DNA of 64,000 nt from SABI01 sp963663665 (lineage in GTDB: Bacteria; Spirochaetota; Spirochaetia; Sphaerochaetales; Sphaerochaetaceae), in the NCBI GenBank assembly GCA_963663665.2, contig CAXXKP010000001.1, positions 1,054,001 to 1,118,000 of the forward strand, written 5' to 3'. Each line of letters opens with the position of its first letter. Within the stretch, counting starts at the first letter, position 1. The notes beneath the pieces were generated by a model. It saw only the letters and a program-made list of their open reading frames with translations. It had not been told where the DNA came from and did not search any database. The translations under genes and the position numbers were made by a program. This document shows, piece after piece, positions 38,284 to 46,969 of the stretch.

Positions 38284-38519
38284 AAATGATAATAGTTTTT
38301 GATACAAAAATCTAACATGAGATGTAATCTCATTGCCAATATGATGAAGCAGAGCTATCTTGCTTTTAACTGCTGTATTACTACCTTGGTCCAATTCTCA
38401 GTCAGAAAAAATTGAAGAGTATTCCTTCTAAAAGGAGATGCAAAGAAAAGACCACCAGAGATTTCTCTCCGATGGCCTTTATCAGTATTACCCTATTGTA
38501 GATAAGATAGCAGATTTAT
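38284..38519. other. Gap with an unassigned protein-like open stretch
   Basis: A perfect 7-bp hairpin lies at 38317-38333 (ATGAGAT, GTA loop, ATCTCAT) without a T-run. On the minus strand 38492-38355 is open and reads protein-like (includes GHRREISGGLFFASPFRR and ends QQLKAR) but has no start and is closed upstream by a TAG, so it may be the end of a decayed gene. I do not recognise it. A 47-codon plus-strand frame at 38438 has its AAGGAG directly against the ATG and is unlikely to be translated. Confidence 0.25.
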
Positions 38520-38984
38520 TTAATGATTTACGTAAAATAGAATCCCAAGAGCTGCTCCTAAATCTGGTTCTACTGAAGTAGAATGAATTCTAATACCTGG
38601 TGTTAATTTAAAGAATAATTCAATAGGTACATCCATAATAAAATACGATATTCCAATAGGAACATTGATTGATAAACTATCAAATACATCACTAAAACTT
38701 GCAGCACCAGTTATTCCAATATTGAGGTAAAATGGTAATCTATCGATATTAAATCGATCCAAATCATATTGAACACCGGCTTCAACTGCGATTGCATTAT
38801 TAAAACTGTAGCCTAATGTACCAACTATTCTAAAATTTCCCATTCCATATTTGAACGCACCCCCAGCAACGGGGTACCCTGCACTAAGTCCGATTCCAAA
38901 ACCATCGGCTCTATCATACTTCGCTGCAGATAAAGCAAATACACTACATACGATGAGAATGACTATTATAAAAGTCTTTTTCAT
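38520..38984 (-). CDS. Small outer-membrane-like beta-barrel protein
   Basis: Protein of 154 aa from ATG 38984 (AAAAGGA upstream). Signal peptide about 1-20 ending LSAAKYD, then alternating glycine/aromatic beta-strand sequence (GIGLSAGYPVAGGAFKYG, FNIDRLPFYLNIGITGA, GAALGILFYVNH) typical of small outer-membrane barrels, though too short for a confident family. It ends in an aromatic-containing strand. It follows the ice-binding gene on the same strand and could be co-expressed with it. Confidence 0.55.
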   Translation of the reverse strand: MKKTFIIVILIVCSVFALSAAKYDRADGFGIGLSAGYPVAGGAFKYGMGNFRIVGTLGYSFNNAIAVEAGVQYDLDRFNIDRLPFYLNIGITGAASFSDVFDSLSINVPIGISYFIMDVPIELFFKLTPGIRIHSTSVEPDLGAALGILFYVNH

Positions 38985-39067
38985 ATTTTTTCCTTTTGAG
39001 GAATTGTTCCTCAACATTATCAAATTCAATAAGATACATACTTACATTGTTCAAGGTACGGGCTTTG

Positions 39068-39841
39068 TTATAGCGCGGGTTGTGTAACTGTAGATTGATC
39101 AAGTGCAACTAAAGTCTGAGCCAGAAGCCTTCCATTCATTGTTGCTAAGGTATTCATGGTAATTTGCGTTTGAGTTAATGCAATACCCTCAAAATGAGCT
39201 CCTGTTCCCATGATTACTTCACCAGAAACCTGCCAAACGATATTCTTCGCCTGTGCTCCACCAGCTAAAATTATATTGAAATTGCTACCTATGGTAAGGT
39301 TTCCCGCTACCTGAAAAATCCAGGTATCGTCTACTCCACCGTTAATGGTAACATCTGAGTTGATGGTCACAGAACTTGTCCATTTATAGAGACCAGCAGA
39401 TAAGGTTTCTCCACCAATTTCTCCAGCTCCTAAATTCATGTAATCAGGAAGTATTCTGCCGGCTGCATCATTATATGCTGTAATCATATCTTCCACTGCA
39501 GTTGTTAGGTTTGTAGACGTAGGGGAGACCATATCAGCGGCATACACGAATCCTGTTACCTGCGTAGATGTTGCATATTCTGTGAAAAGTGAAGTAGAAA
39601 ATCCTTCCATATCAGATAGAGCAGCTGGGCTCAATCCTATATCACCTGTGATAACAGAATCTGGAACTGTAGTAATTGCCGATTTGGCTAAGATAGTATA
39701 ATCAGAGGCAGTTCCAAGAAAAACTGGGGCTGGACCGGCGCCAACAGAATTCTTATCTTGAGTAGCAATTTCCGCTTCACATCCAATAAACAACGTTGCA
39801 ATAGTGATAATTGCAAACAATAATAACAAAAGTTTTTTCAT
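39068..39841 (-). CDS. DUF3494 ice-binding lipoprotein
   Basis: Lipoprotein of 257 aa (lipobox LFIG-C21). Residues about 40-257 match the DUF3494 ice-binding (IBP-1) family from end to end: LGTASDYTILAKSAITTVPDSVITGDIGLSP (read in two parts), TGFVYAADM, LSAGLYKWTSSVTINSDVTI, TWIFQVAGNLT, AKNIVWQVSGEVIMGTGAHFEGIALTQT and NGRLLAQTLVAL. The fold is a right-handed beta-helix with an ice-binding flat face. The lipid anchor would display it at the cell surface or periplasm. Such genes are spread by horizontal transfer among cold-adapted microbes. Function in ice binding is family knowledge and has not been tested for this protein. Confidence 0.88.
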   Translation of the reverse strand: MKKLLLLLFAIITIATLFIGCEAEIATQDKNSVGAGPAPVFLGTASDYTILAKSAITTVPDSVITGDIGLSPAALSDMEGFSTSLFTEYATSTQVTGFVYAADMVSPTSTNLTTAVEDMITAYNDAAGRILPDYMNLGAGEIGGETLSAGLYKWTSSVTINSDVTINGGVDDTWIFQVAGNLTIGSNFNIILAGGAQAKNIVWQVSGEVIMGTGAHFEGIALTQTQITMNTLATMNGRLLAQTLVALDQSTVTQPAL

Positions 39842-40284
39842 ATTTTTAGTATTTCCTTTGAATTTTTTAATTTCATTATGTGATGGGATAAAGCATATGA
39901 TCGCAATATGAGAAGTTCGTACTTAAATCCCATTCTTGGATTTTGTTTACTTCTTATATGCATGCCTTTCCTTAAAAAAGAGGTTCTCTAAGAAATAATA
40001 TTGGGATCAAAGTATTATATTGAATTAGAGGACTAGTAAGAATACAGCAATAGAGGGAATAGCTACAGGATGAATTGTTGTAATCTTTATGGACCTATTG
40101 CCAACGAGTTCTATGTAAAGTCCTTGAGTCTACAGGGAATAGGATGGTCATCTTTTGTGTGGCAAGTAATTACATTCCCTCGAATAGGGTAGTATTTGCA
40201 AGCTCTTGAAGGAACCCGAATTATTCAAGAGAACCTTCTTAATTACTACTATATATCGAAATCTGATTTATTGTCAACTAGTAA
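39842..40284. other. Intergenic region, no gene seen
   Basis: No open frame with a ribosome binding site. GGTTCTCT near 39981 is mirrored by AGAGAACC near 40230, an inverted repeat about 240 nt apart of unknown meaning. AT content rises sharply toward 40280. Confidence 0.3.
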
Positions 40285-40372
40285 CTATTAAAAACTATTA
40301 ATAATAATAAAAAATCAATATAATAAATTAATATCTATTAATTATTATTATTAACTATTTATATTTATTAAT
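40285..40372. repeat. Helically phased AT-rich repeats
   Basis: CTATTA (or CTATTT) occurs at 40285, 40295, 40335 and 40355, and the palindrome ATTAAT at 40297, 40327, 40337 and 40367. All spacings are multiples of 10 bp (10, 40, 20; and 30, 10, 30), placing copies on one face of the helix. The array lies just ahead of the small HTH gene at 40435 and could be its operator, intrinsically bent DNA, or an unwinding element. Confidence 0.5.
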
Positions 40373-40434
40373 ATAAACATATTATTGATAGGAAAAAGGT
40401 TGATTTTTTGTGATTATTATTTAATAATAGAGAT

Positions 40435-40614
40435 ATGTTATCATCAAAAAGCCAAGTATTCACTTTACAAGAGTGTTCTGAATATCTAAAAATTGCTGAA
40501 TCCACAATCTATTTACTTGCACGTAAAGGTAAGATTCCATCTAAGAAAGTGGGTAAAAATTGGCGCTTCAGTAAAGATGCCCTTGATAAATGGTTAGCTG
40601 GGGATATAATTTAA
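40435..40614 (+). CDS. Excisionase-family HTH DNA-binding protein
   Basis: Compact protein of 59 aa: FTLQECSEYLKIAESTIYLL is a winged-helix HTH_17 (MerR/excisionase type) recognition unit, followed by GKIPSKKVGKNWRF and KDALDKWL, the standard excisionase-family ending. Alone it has only a DNA-binding domain. There is no integrase, recombinase or att-like repeat nearby, so a stand-alone regulator or remnant is more likely than a working excisionase. A clear ribosome binding site is absent. It lies directly behind the phased repeats. Confidence 0.8.
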   Translation: MLSSKSQVFTLQECSEYLKIAESTIYLLARKGKIPSKKVGKNWRFSKDALDKWLAGDII

Positions 40615-40790
40615 AATACATCTGATGCAAAAGATGAGAATCAACCAAAATAGTAATCGTCAGTATATAATGCGAAATACGTAATTAAAGTCCATTGATT
40701 TTTCAATGTGTATAAAATACACATGGCGAGAGTTAAGAGATTACTTCTCATTTAAAAGCCATTAGATTTTTTTTGTGAAAAAAATAATTT

Positions 40791-40816
40791 AGGGTTAGAT
40801 AAGCTAACCCTTTTTT
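40791..40816 (+). terminator. Rho-independent terminator
   Basis: Perfect 8-bp stem AGGGTTAG / CTAACCCT with a 5-nt loop, followed by TTTTTT at 40811-40816. It closes plus-strand transcription from the HTH gene before the two-component operon. Confidence 0.85.
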
Positions 40817-40886
40817 ATTGATAAATTTTACGTATTTTTTATCAAATGATTGTAACATATCATGTAGATTATGGTATTGTAAATTT

Positions 40887-42320
40887 GTGGATATTCAAAA
40901 ACGTTTATATCTTTCTAATAACTTGATGATTATTATTCCTGTCGCAATTACCTTTGTGACAGCCTTCTTTTGCCTACTTATTATATGGACTGTACTAGGT
41001 CGTACTACTGGGCTCGGATTCAGTGATAGTGAAGATTTTCAACAAGCACAAGGAACCATAGCCTTTTCTGTGAAAGAGGTTCTTCGTGCGAATCCTGATA
41101 ATCAAGTTGAAAATCTACAAACCTTGAGTAGAATACTTGATGATGCCTCCATGTCTGTAACTATTATTAAAGACGGGGAACTTCTGTATCAATATGGGAA
41201 TACTAATCCTAAAGATGAAGGACTTGTAGCAGCGGTTGAGGCAATGGGAGAGGGGAGTTTTCTTTCCGCAAGTGACCGCAGTTTATATACTGATACACTT
41301 TACTCAAAGGGGAAAACATATCAAGTATATCTATTTAGTACACCTAGAAGATATTCCTATACTACGCTTAAGGTTGTATTTGTAATTTCTCTATTAGTGC
41401 TGGTAATCGTAATTGTTCTCTCGGTCTATGTTACGAACCTCTTTTTGACGAAGTTCGTTTTCAAAAGAATTATTCAGCCTCTAAATATTCTTTCTGGTGG
41501 TGTTCACCAAATTCGTGATGGCAACCTTGCTTTTCGTATTGAATACGAAGGGAATGATGAATTTGCTTCAGTGTGCTCAGATTTTAATGAAATGGCTAAG
41601 AAACTCAAACATTCTGTAGAACAGTCGCGCCTTCATGAGGAAAGCCATAAAGCTTTGATAGCAGAACTTTCACACGATCTTCGTTCTCCTTTAACATCAA
41701 TTCAAGCATATGTATCAGGTTTGCTTGATGGAATAGCTAATACCTCGGAAGCCAGACACCGTTATTTGGTTACCATTCAGAAAAAAGCAGAAGATATTCA
41801 ACAACTTGTTACGCAGATGCTCTTTTTCTCTAAGATGGAGTTGGAAGAATATCCACTTCATCTTGAATTTATTTCGTTAAAGGAAGAACTTGAAGGCTTC
41901 CTAAAAGATGCACAACCAGAATATTTTGCTAGAGGACTTGTTATTACGTATGAACTGTGTGAAGCACAGTTAGAGATTGATTGCACTGCCATGAAACGTG
42001 TTTTGTCTAATATTCTTGATAATAGTGTTAAGTATAAGGCAAAAGAAACCGGTTCTTTGCATATCACTCTTTCTCCAGAAAAAGAGGGTTATCAACTAAG
42101 ATTGACGGATGATGGACCAGGTGTAGAAAAGCAAGCTCTTGGTAAACTCTTTGATCTTTTTTATAGAGAAAGTACTTCAAGACGAAACCCTGAACAGGGA
42201 AGTGGTCTTGGATTAGCTATCGCTGCAAAAATTATTGAACGGATGAAAGGCACAATTCATGCAGAACTTGCAGATCCTGAAGGATTGTCAATACTCATCT
42301 GGCTACCAAAGGAAATTTGA
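40887..42320 (+). CDS. Two-component sensor histidine kinase
   Basis: Membrane kinase of about 477 aa: two membrane helices (about 14-40 and 165-190) flanking a short periplasmic sensor, HAMP, HisKA with the H-box ELSHDLRSPLTS, and HATPase_c with NILDNSVKY, DDGPGV and GSGLGL. The frame is open back to 40818, but GTG at 40887 (VDIQKRL) gives the natural cytoplasmic N-terminus; neither start has a clear site and ATG at 40926 is also possible. It works with the response regulator immediately behind. The signal is unknown. Confidence 0.85.
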   Translation: MDIQKRLYLSNNLMIIIPVAITFVTAFFCLLIIWTVLGRTTGLGFSDSEDFQQAQGTIAFSVKEVLRANPDNQVENLQTLSRILDDASMSVTIIKDGELLYQYGNTNPKDEGLVAAVEAMGEGSFLSASDRSLYTDTLYSKGKTYQVYLFSTPRRYSYTTLKVVFVISLLVLVIVIVLSVYVTNLFLTKFVFKRIIQPLNILSGGVHQIRDGNLAFRIEYEGNDEFASVCSDFNEMAKKLKHSVEQSRLHEESHKALIAELSHDLRSPLTSIQAYVSGLLDGIANTSEARHRYLVTIQKKAEDIQQLVTQMLFFSKMELEEYPLHLEFISLKEELEGFLKDAQPEYFARGLVITYELCEAQLEIDCTAMKRVLSNILDNSVKYKAKETGSLHITLSPEKEGYQLRLTDDGPGVEKQALGKLFDLFYRESTSRRNPEQGSGLGLAIAAKIIERMKGTIHAELADPEGLSILIWLPKEI

Positions 42321-42321
42321 A

Positions 42322-43014
42322 ATGTATCGTATACTAATTGTTGAGGATGATGAATCTATTGCTACTATCATTGAAGAATATCTGCTTTTTGATGGATTCT
42401 CGGTAATTGTTGCTGCTGATGGTCCAACTGGATTGGCTCAAGGTCTTACCGGTGTGTTTGATCTAATTCTCTTGGATGTGATGCTCCCAGGTATGGATGG
42501 GTTTAATGTTTGCCGAAAATTGAGGGAGAACGTAGATATTCCAATTTTAATGGTATCAGCAAGACAAGAGGATTTTGATAAAATTAAGGCTCTAGGACTA
42601 GGAGCCGATGACTATATCGAAAAGCCATTTACGCCTAGTGTCTTGATAGCAAAGGTTAAGGCGCATATTACTCGATATGAGCGATTAAAGCATAGCGTTA
42701 AACGTACATCTAGAATTAGTATGGGTGGAATTGTTATCGACACTAATACTCATCGGGTTTTTGTTGAAGAAAAAGAAGTTGAGCTGAAGAACAAAGAATA
42801 TGAACTCTTGCTTTTCTTTCTTTTACATGCAGGAACCGTATATAGTCGAGAGTCTTTATATGAAGAAATCTGGGGTATGGATTCAATGGGAGATAATACT
42901 ACCGTAGCGGTACATATTAACAGACTACGGGAAAAAATAGAGAAAGACCCATCTAACCCACTATATGTTCAGACGGTTTGGGGTGTAGGGTATCGTTTTT
43001 CTGAGTCAGTTTAA
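42322..43014 (+). CDS. OmpR/PhoB-family response regulator
   Basis: Protein of 230 aa from ATG 42322, 1 nt after the kinase stop. Receiver domain (1-115) with acidic pair ED at 8-9, phosphoacceptor Asp52 in LLDVMLPG and Lys in YIEKPF; winged helix at about 130-228 ending VQTVWGVGYRF. It probably controls its own operon and perhaps the glycosyltransferase 73 nt downstream. Confidence 0.93.
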   Translation: MYRILIVEDDESIATIIEEYLLFDGFSVIVAADGPTGLAQGLTGVFDLILLDVMLPGMDGFNVCRKLRENVDIPILMVSARQEDFDKIKALGLGADDYIEKPFTPSVLIAKVKAHITRYERLKHSVKRTSRISMGGIVIDTNTHRVFVEEKEVELKNKEYELLLFFLLHAGTVYSRESLYEEIWGMDSMGDNTTVAVHINRLREKIEKDPSNPLYVQTVWGVGYRFSESV

Positions 43015-43087
43015 ACTTTTGTTAATATTACATCATAGTTAGTTTAAGTCTCTTTGATAAACTTAATTTGTATAAAGGAGCAAATCC

Positions 43088-44254
43088 ATGAGAATTTTGC
43101 TTACATCAGATGTATATAAACCAACGACGAATGGTGTTGTCACCTCTTTGGTGAATCTTCAGCAAGGACTGACTCGACTCGGGCATGAAGTCAGAGTCCT
43201 CACCCTTTCTGAGTCACATTCTACATATTATAAAAGTGGAGTCTGGTATCTCGGCTCTTTGAACTCTGATTCCATCTATCCTGGTACTCGTTTTCGTAAG
43301 ACCGTAGCAAGGAAACCTCTTAAGGATTTGATTGCCTGGTGCCCAGATGTTGTCCACTCCCAAAGTGAATTCAGTACCTTCCCTCTGGCGAAGCGTATTG
43401 CAAGCGCATGTGGAGTTCCACTTGTACATACTTATCATACTCTATATGAGGATTATACAACGTACTTCTCTCCGAATAAGAGAATGGGTAGATTGATGGC
43501 TCAACTTTTCTCTCGCCACATTCTCTCAAATATTGACGCAATCATCGCCCCTACCTCTAAAATCAAGTTTCTACTACTTTCCTATGGGATAAGTAATCCC
43601 ATCGAAGTAATTCCTTCTGGTATTGATCTCTCGCGGTTCTCATCTGTTGTAGAACAACACTCAATTGATGCCATGAAAATGCATCTTGGGATACCTAAAA
43701 ATAATCAAGTAATCGTGTATGTGGGCCGATTAGCCAAAGAGAAGAATATACATGAACTAATTGCTAACTTCTCCTCAGGTAGAAGTGATCGTACATTGCT
43801 GTTAGTAGGTGACGGTCCTTGGCGACATCAATTAGAAGAGCAGGTTGCTTACCTTGGATTGCAAAAGCAAGTTATCTTTGCAGGGATGCAGAAACAACAG
43901 GATATTTCTTCGTATTACAGATTGGGAGATGTATTTTGTAGTGCTTCTACTAGTGAAACACAAGGGCTTACCTATGTGGAAGCTATGGCAACAGGGCTAC
44001 CTGTTATCTGTCGTGCTGATAAATGCCTTGACGACTTATTGGAGGATGGTGTGAACGGATGGCAATATCATACGAGTGAAGAGTACCATGGTTATCTTGA
44101 TCGTATATTATCTGACTCAGCGCTTCGAAAACAACTTTCTACGCAAGCAATAGCATCTAGTGTTCGATATGACCAACTAATTTTTGCTGAATCAATTTCT
44201 CAGGTGTATGAGCAATTAATTAAAGGCAGAATTGACGAGCGTAGGATTTCATAA
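43088..44254 (+). CDS. GT4 glycosyltransferase, glycolipid-synthase type
   Basis: GT-B enzyme of 388 aa. The N-terminus RILLTSDVYKPTTNGVVTSL with the central HTYHTLYEDYTTYF and the C-terminal YVGRLAKEKNIHELI and ETQGLTYVE are the pattern of diacylglycerol glucosyltransferases and PimB-like enzymes, which work at the membrane face. AAGGAG lies 8 nt before the ATG. It could make a membrane glycolipid under control of the two-component system ahead of it; the acceptor is inferred. Confidence 0.82.
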   Translation: MRILLTSDVYKPTTNGVVTSLVNLQQGLTRLGHEVRVLTLSESHSTYYKSGVWYLGSLNSDSIYPGTRFRKTVARKPLKDLIAWCPDVVHSQSEFSTFPLAKRIASACGVPLVHTYHTLYEDYTTYFSPNKRMGRLMAQLFSRHILSNIDAIIAPTSKIKFLLLSYGISNPIEVIPSGIDLSRFSSVVEQHSIDAMKMHLGIPKNNQVIVYVGRLAKEKNIHELIANFSSGRSDRTLLLVGDGPWRHQLEEQVAYLGLQKQVIFAGMQKQQDISSYYRLGDVFCSASTSETQGLTYVEAMATGLPVICRADKCLDDLLEDGVNGWQYHTSEEYHGYLDRILSDSALRKQLSTQAIASSVRYDQLIFAESISQVYEQLIKGRIDERRIS

Positions 44255-44278
44255 GGTTCCATAATCATTAGAAGTAAC

Positions 44279-44307
44279 TTGATTCATGAAAAAATGCTTT
44301 ATACAAT
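44279..44307 (+). promoter_or_regulatory. Sigma70-type promoter of the VOC gene
   Basis: TTGATT (44279-44284), a 17-nt spacer and TACAAT (44302-44307), 24 nt before the ATG at 44331, with an AGGACGG site between. Confidence 0.55.
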
Positions 44308-44330
44308 AGAAATAGATAAAGGACGGTATT

Positions 44331-44780
44331 ATGAATTCAAAATTCTCTCATGTCAATTTGATTAGTCAAAATTGGAGAACTTTAGCTGATTTCTATATTA
44401 AAGTTTTTGGGTGTACTGAAAAACCTCCTAAGAGAGAATTACAAGGAGAATGGTTGGATAGGCTGACAGGTATTCAAGATGCTCATATAACAGGAATTCA
44501 TTTATTACTTCCCACTTCGATGAACGATGGCCCAACGCTTGAGATATTCGAGTATAGCAAGAATAAAATTAATAGTAATAAGGTTATTAATCTTGAAGGA
44601 TTTGGTCATATTGCTTTTGCTGTCGAAGATGTCGAACAAAGTGTTCAGATTCTCTTGGATCAGGGAGGATCTCTTCTAGGAGATGTGGTTAATGGTGATA
44701 TTGAAGGAGTGGGAAGAATCTCAGTTGTGTATGCACGAGATCCAGAAGGAAATATTATTGAATTACAGAAGTGGAGTTAA
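44331..44780 (+). CDS. VOC-superfamily (glyoxalase/dioxygenase fold) protein
   Basis: Protein of 149 aa with the paired beta-alpha-beta-beta-beta modules of the vicinal oxygen chelate fold: SHVNLISQNWRTLADFYIKVFG at the start, GHIAFAVEDVEQSVQILLDQGG in the middle and the closing RDPEGNIIELQKW. His7, His near 89 and Glu near 145 are candidate metal ligands. The substrate is unknown; lyases, isomerases and resistance proteins share this fold. Confidence 0.82.
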   Translation: MNSKFSHVNLISQNWRTLADFYIKVFGCTEKPPKRELQGEWLDRLTGIQDAHITGIHLLLPTSMNDGPTLEIFEYSKNKINSNKVINLEGFGHIAFAVEDVEQSVQILLDQGGSLLGDVVNGDIEGVGRISVVYARDPEGNIIELQKWS

Positions 44781-44814
44781 CTTGTATATTTTATAAGAAA
44801 GGGAAAAAACTTAC

Positions 44815-45879
44815 TTATTTCTCTCGTCTCATTTGATATTTGATTCTCGCGATGTTCTTTTCCTGCTCTCGTTTTTTAGAGATTATTTCATCCTTGCTCA
44901 TTGATTCAGCTTGAATAGTGAGAAAGTTGTTGTATGTATCTTCATCAATTTTACCTTCTTTTAAAGCCTTTAAAACTTCACAACCAGGTTCTTTTATATG
45001 AGTACAATCAGAGAATCTGCAGTTCTTTGAGAGCATAGAAATTAAAGAAACTGTTGATTCGCTATCGCTTTTTACTCCATAAGTTCCAATGGCCCGAATT
45101 CCAGGGGTGTCAAGGAGAAGTGCGCCTGTACTGAGAAGATAGAGCTCGCGTGCAGTGGTTGTGTGTCTTCCACGACCATCATTGTCTCGTACATCACCAG
45201 TCTTTGAAATGGAACTCTGTGCTAGCATGTTTATGAGAGTCGATTTACCAGCACCACTTGTTCCAAGGATAATCATAGTTTTTCCAAAGGAGAGATATTT
45301 TTCTACTTGTTCTTTTCCAATCCCATGAAGTGAGTCAACTAGAATTACAGGAATTGATGGAAAGCGAGTGCTTGTTTTTACATAAAATTCCTCAGGGTTA
45401 TTTGTGAGATCTACTTTTGACAAGATTATAATGGGTTGAATCTCATCTTCAGATAGCAAGGTCAAGAATCTTTCAGCTCTTCTCAAATTAGCATCAAATG
45501 CCGCATCAATTACTACAGCAGCAATCTCAATATTTGAAGCAACGACTCTTCCATCTTTGATAACTCGTCTTTCATCTTTAGAAATTGGGCGATGTAGAGT
45601 CTTTTCACGGGGAAGAATCGATTCAATCAGTCCACGATTATCATTATAGATAGTAACGGCGCACCAGTCTCCGATGACTGGTTGCTCTGAAACTCCTAAT
45701 TCAATCAGATTTCTCAATCCACCTGAAATTTCTACAATACATTTCCCATTTTCTGTAATCGCATGAAATAACCCTTTTCCCTCTCTAATGATTCTTGCTG
45801 GATTTGCACCTGAACTCTTATAAGGTTCAAAGCGTTGAGCCCAAAAATCACTCCATCCATATTTCTCTAATATTGTCAT
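44815..45879 (-). CDS. rsgA: Ribosome small-subunit-dependent GTPase RsgA
   Basis: Late 30S assembly factor, 354 aa: N-terminal OB domain, circularly permuted GTPase with G4 ILSKVDL, G1 GTSGAGKSTLIN and G3 DTPGI in permuted order, and a zinc finger (Cys-x4-Cys-x-His-x5-Cys: NCRFSDCTHIKEPGC). Slightly long in the C-terminus but otherwise normal. Housekeeping gene in its own transcription unit. Confidence 0.93.
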   Translation of the reverse strand: MTILEKYGWSDFWAQRFEPYKSSGANPARIIREGKGLFHAITENGKCIVEISGGLRNLIELGVSEQPVIGDWCAVTIYNDNRGLIESILPREKTLHRPISKDERRVIKDGRVVASNIEIAAVVIDAAFDANLRRAERFLTLLSEDEIQPIIILSKVDLTNNPEEFYVKTSTRFPSIPVILVDSLHGIGKEQVEKYLSFGKTMIILGTSGAGKSTLINMLAQSSISKTGDVRDNDGRGRHTTTARELYLLSTGALLLDTPGIRAIGTYGVKSDSESTVSLISMLSKNCRFSDCTHIKEPGCEVLKALKEGKIDEDTYNNFLTIQAESMSKDEIISKKREQEKNIARIKYQMRREK

Positions 45880-46136
45880 GGTTATTTCTCTCAGTTTGTT
45901 TAGATTTTTAAATCTATTATATTATACCATCACAAATATTTAATTAAAAGAAATTAAAAGGAATGAGTAAGTGCATTACAAATAGTACTATTTAAAGCAA
46001 TCTTTTCAAGATTAAAGAATGTATTCTAATAATTTAAAAGGTGCTAAGAAAAAGAACCATTACATAGAACATGATAAGAGTTAAAGGATTGCAACTATAT
46101 TTATATATTTATCGTTGAATTTAGTAGATCATTACC
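45880..46136. other. AT-rich intergenic gap
   Basis: No gene, hairpin or repeat that I can support. It includes the promoter side of rsgA and the 3' side of arsC. Confidence 0.4.
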
Positions 46137-46568
46137 TCATACATTTTCTTTTAGCCAAAGTAAAATCTTTTGGTGTATTTCATCGCGGATAATTCTGATA
46201 CGAGGTAGTCTTTCTTCCTTGCTTCCTTGAATAGCACTTGGGTCGGAGAATCCCCAATGGAGCCTTTGATGGTTTCCTGGGAAGATAGGGCATCGTTCGG
46301 CATTGCTTTCATCACATACAGTGATCACATAGTCAAATGCTTCATTTCGAAGGATGTATTCCTGTGCTCTTTTTGCATAGTGTCCTTTCATAGAGATCCC
46401 AAGTTCAGTCATTACTTGAACTACGTCTTCGTTCAGTTTACCTTTTTCAATACCACTACTATGGACTTCGTATGTATCTCCTGCATAGTGCCGGACAAAT
46501 GCTTCACACATCTGGCTTCTCGCTGAGTTGTGGATACAGACAAACATAATCTTTTTTTTAATTTTCAT
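46137..46568 (-). CDS. arsC: Arsenate reductase, thioredoxin-coupled (low-MW phosphatase fold)
   Basis: Reduces arsenate to arsenite. 143 aa from ATG 46568, where AGGA fits; the frame from 46580 places that site inside the gene. P-loop CIHNSARS (Cys11, Arg17) followed by Cys85 and Cys93, the redox cascade of the S. aureus type. A DPS segment with the catalytic Asp follows. It diverges from a thioredoxin-fold gene and a permease, making an arsenic-detoxification cluster. Confidence 0.88.
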   Translation of the reverse strand: MKIKKKIMFVCIHNSARSQMCEAFVRHYAGDTYEVHSSGIEKGKLNEDVVQVMTELGISMKGHYAKRAQEYILRNEAFDYVITVCDESNAERCPIFPGNHQRLHWGFSDPSAIQGSKEERLPRIRIIRDEIHQKILLWLKENV

Positions 46569-46681
46569 AATTATCCTCATTTCAAGCCAAGATTGTAACA
46601 GTATATTCTAGCTTATATGGTTATGAATCTTGTTCTTTTATAATTTGTTGCAAATAATGGAAACTTTGTCAATGAATACGC

Positions 46682-46721
46682 TTGACAATATCACTATTGT
46701 TTCCAATAATGGAAACAATAG
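46682..46721 (+). promoter_or_regulatory. Promoter with palindromic operator over the -10
   Basis: TTGACA (46682-46687), 17-nt spacer and AATAAT (46705-46710). An 11-bp perfect inverted repeat (CTATTGTTTCC at 46694-46704 and GGAAACAATAG at 46711-46721) uses the -10 as its spacer, so a bound repressor would block it. A half-site, AATAATGGAAAC, recurs at 46653-46664 on the arsC side next to a minus-strand TTGACA (46672-46667). Confidence 0.8.
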
Positions 46722-46733
46722 GAGACCAATTAA

Positions 46734-46967
46734 ATGATAATTCAAATTCTAGGGACAGGATGTCCTAAATGCAAGGCACTTGAAAGTAATACACGCGCAG
46801 CTCTCGCAGAGAGTGGGCTTGAAGCAGTAGTAGAGAAGATAACACAGATTGATCAGATACTCGATATGGGAGTAATGATGACTCCTGCTCTTGCGATCGA
46901 CGGAGAGGTGAAAAGTGTTGGTAAGCTTTTAAGTAAAGAACAGATTCTCACTATTCTCAGAGCATAG
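46734..46967 (+). CDS. Small thioredoxin-fold protein (CPKC)
   Basis: Protein of 77 aa of the thioredoxin_3 (redox-active disulfide protein 2) family: ILGTGCPKCKALE at the N-terminus, then a VMMTPALAIDGEV cis-proline segment. Such small proteins occur next to ArsP/DUF318 permeases. It could deliver or receive electrons or arsenic/thiol groups for the permease or for ArsC. Two nucleotides separate it from the permease gene. Starts ATG 46734 behind AGGAG. Confidence 0.85.
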   Translation: MIIQILGTGCPKCKALESNTRAALAESGLEAVVEKITQIDQILDMGVMMTPALAIDGEVKSVGKLLSKEQILTILRA

Positions 46968-46969
46968 AT

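Noticed and set aside
40285..40440. Replication origin
   Set aside because: AT-rich and repeat-bearing, but there are no DnaA boxes that I can see and no dnaA, dnaN or rep gene; better explained as regulator sites.
40435..40614. Excisionase of an integrated element
   Set aside because: No integrase, phage gene or flanking direct repeat was found within the window.
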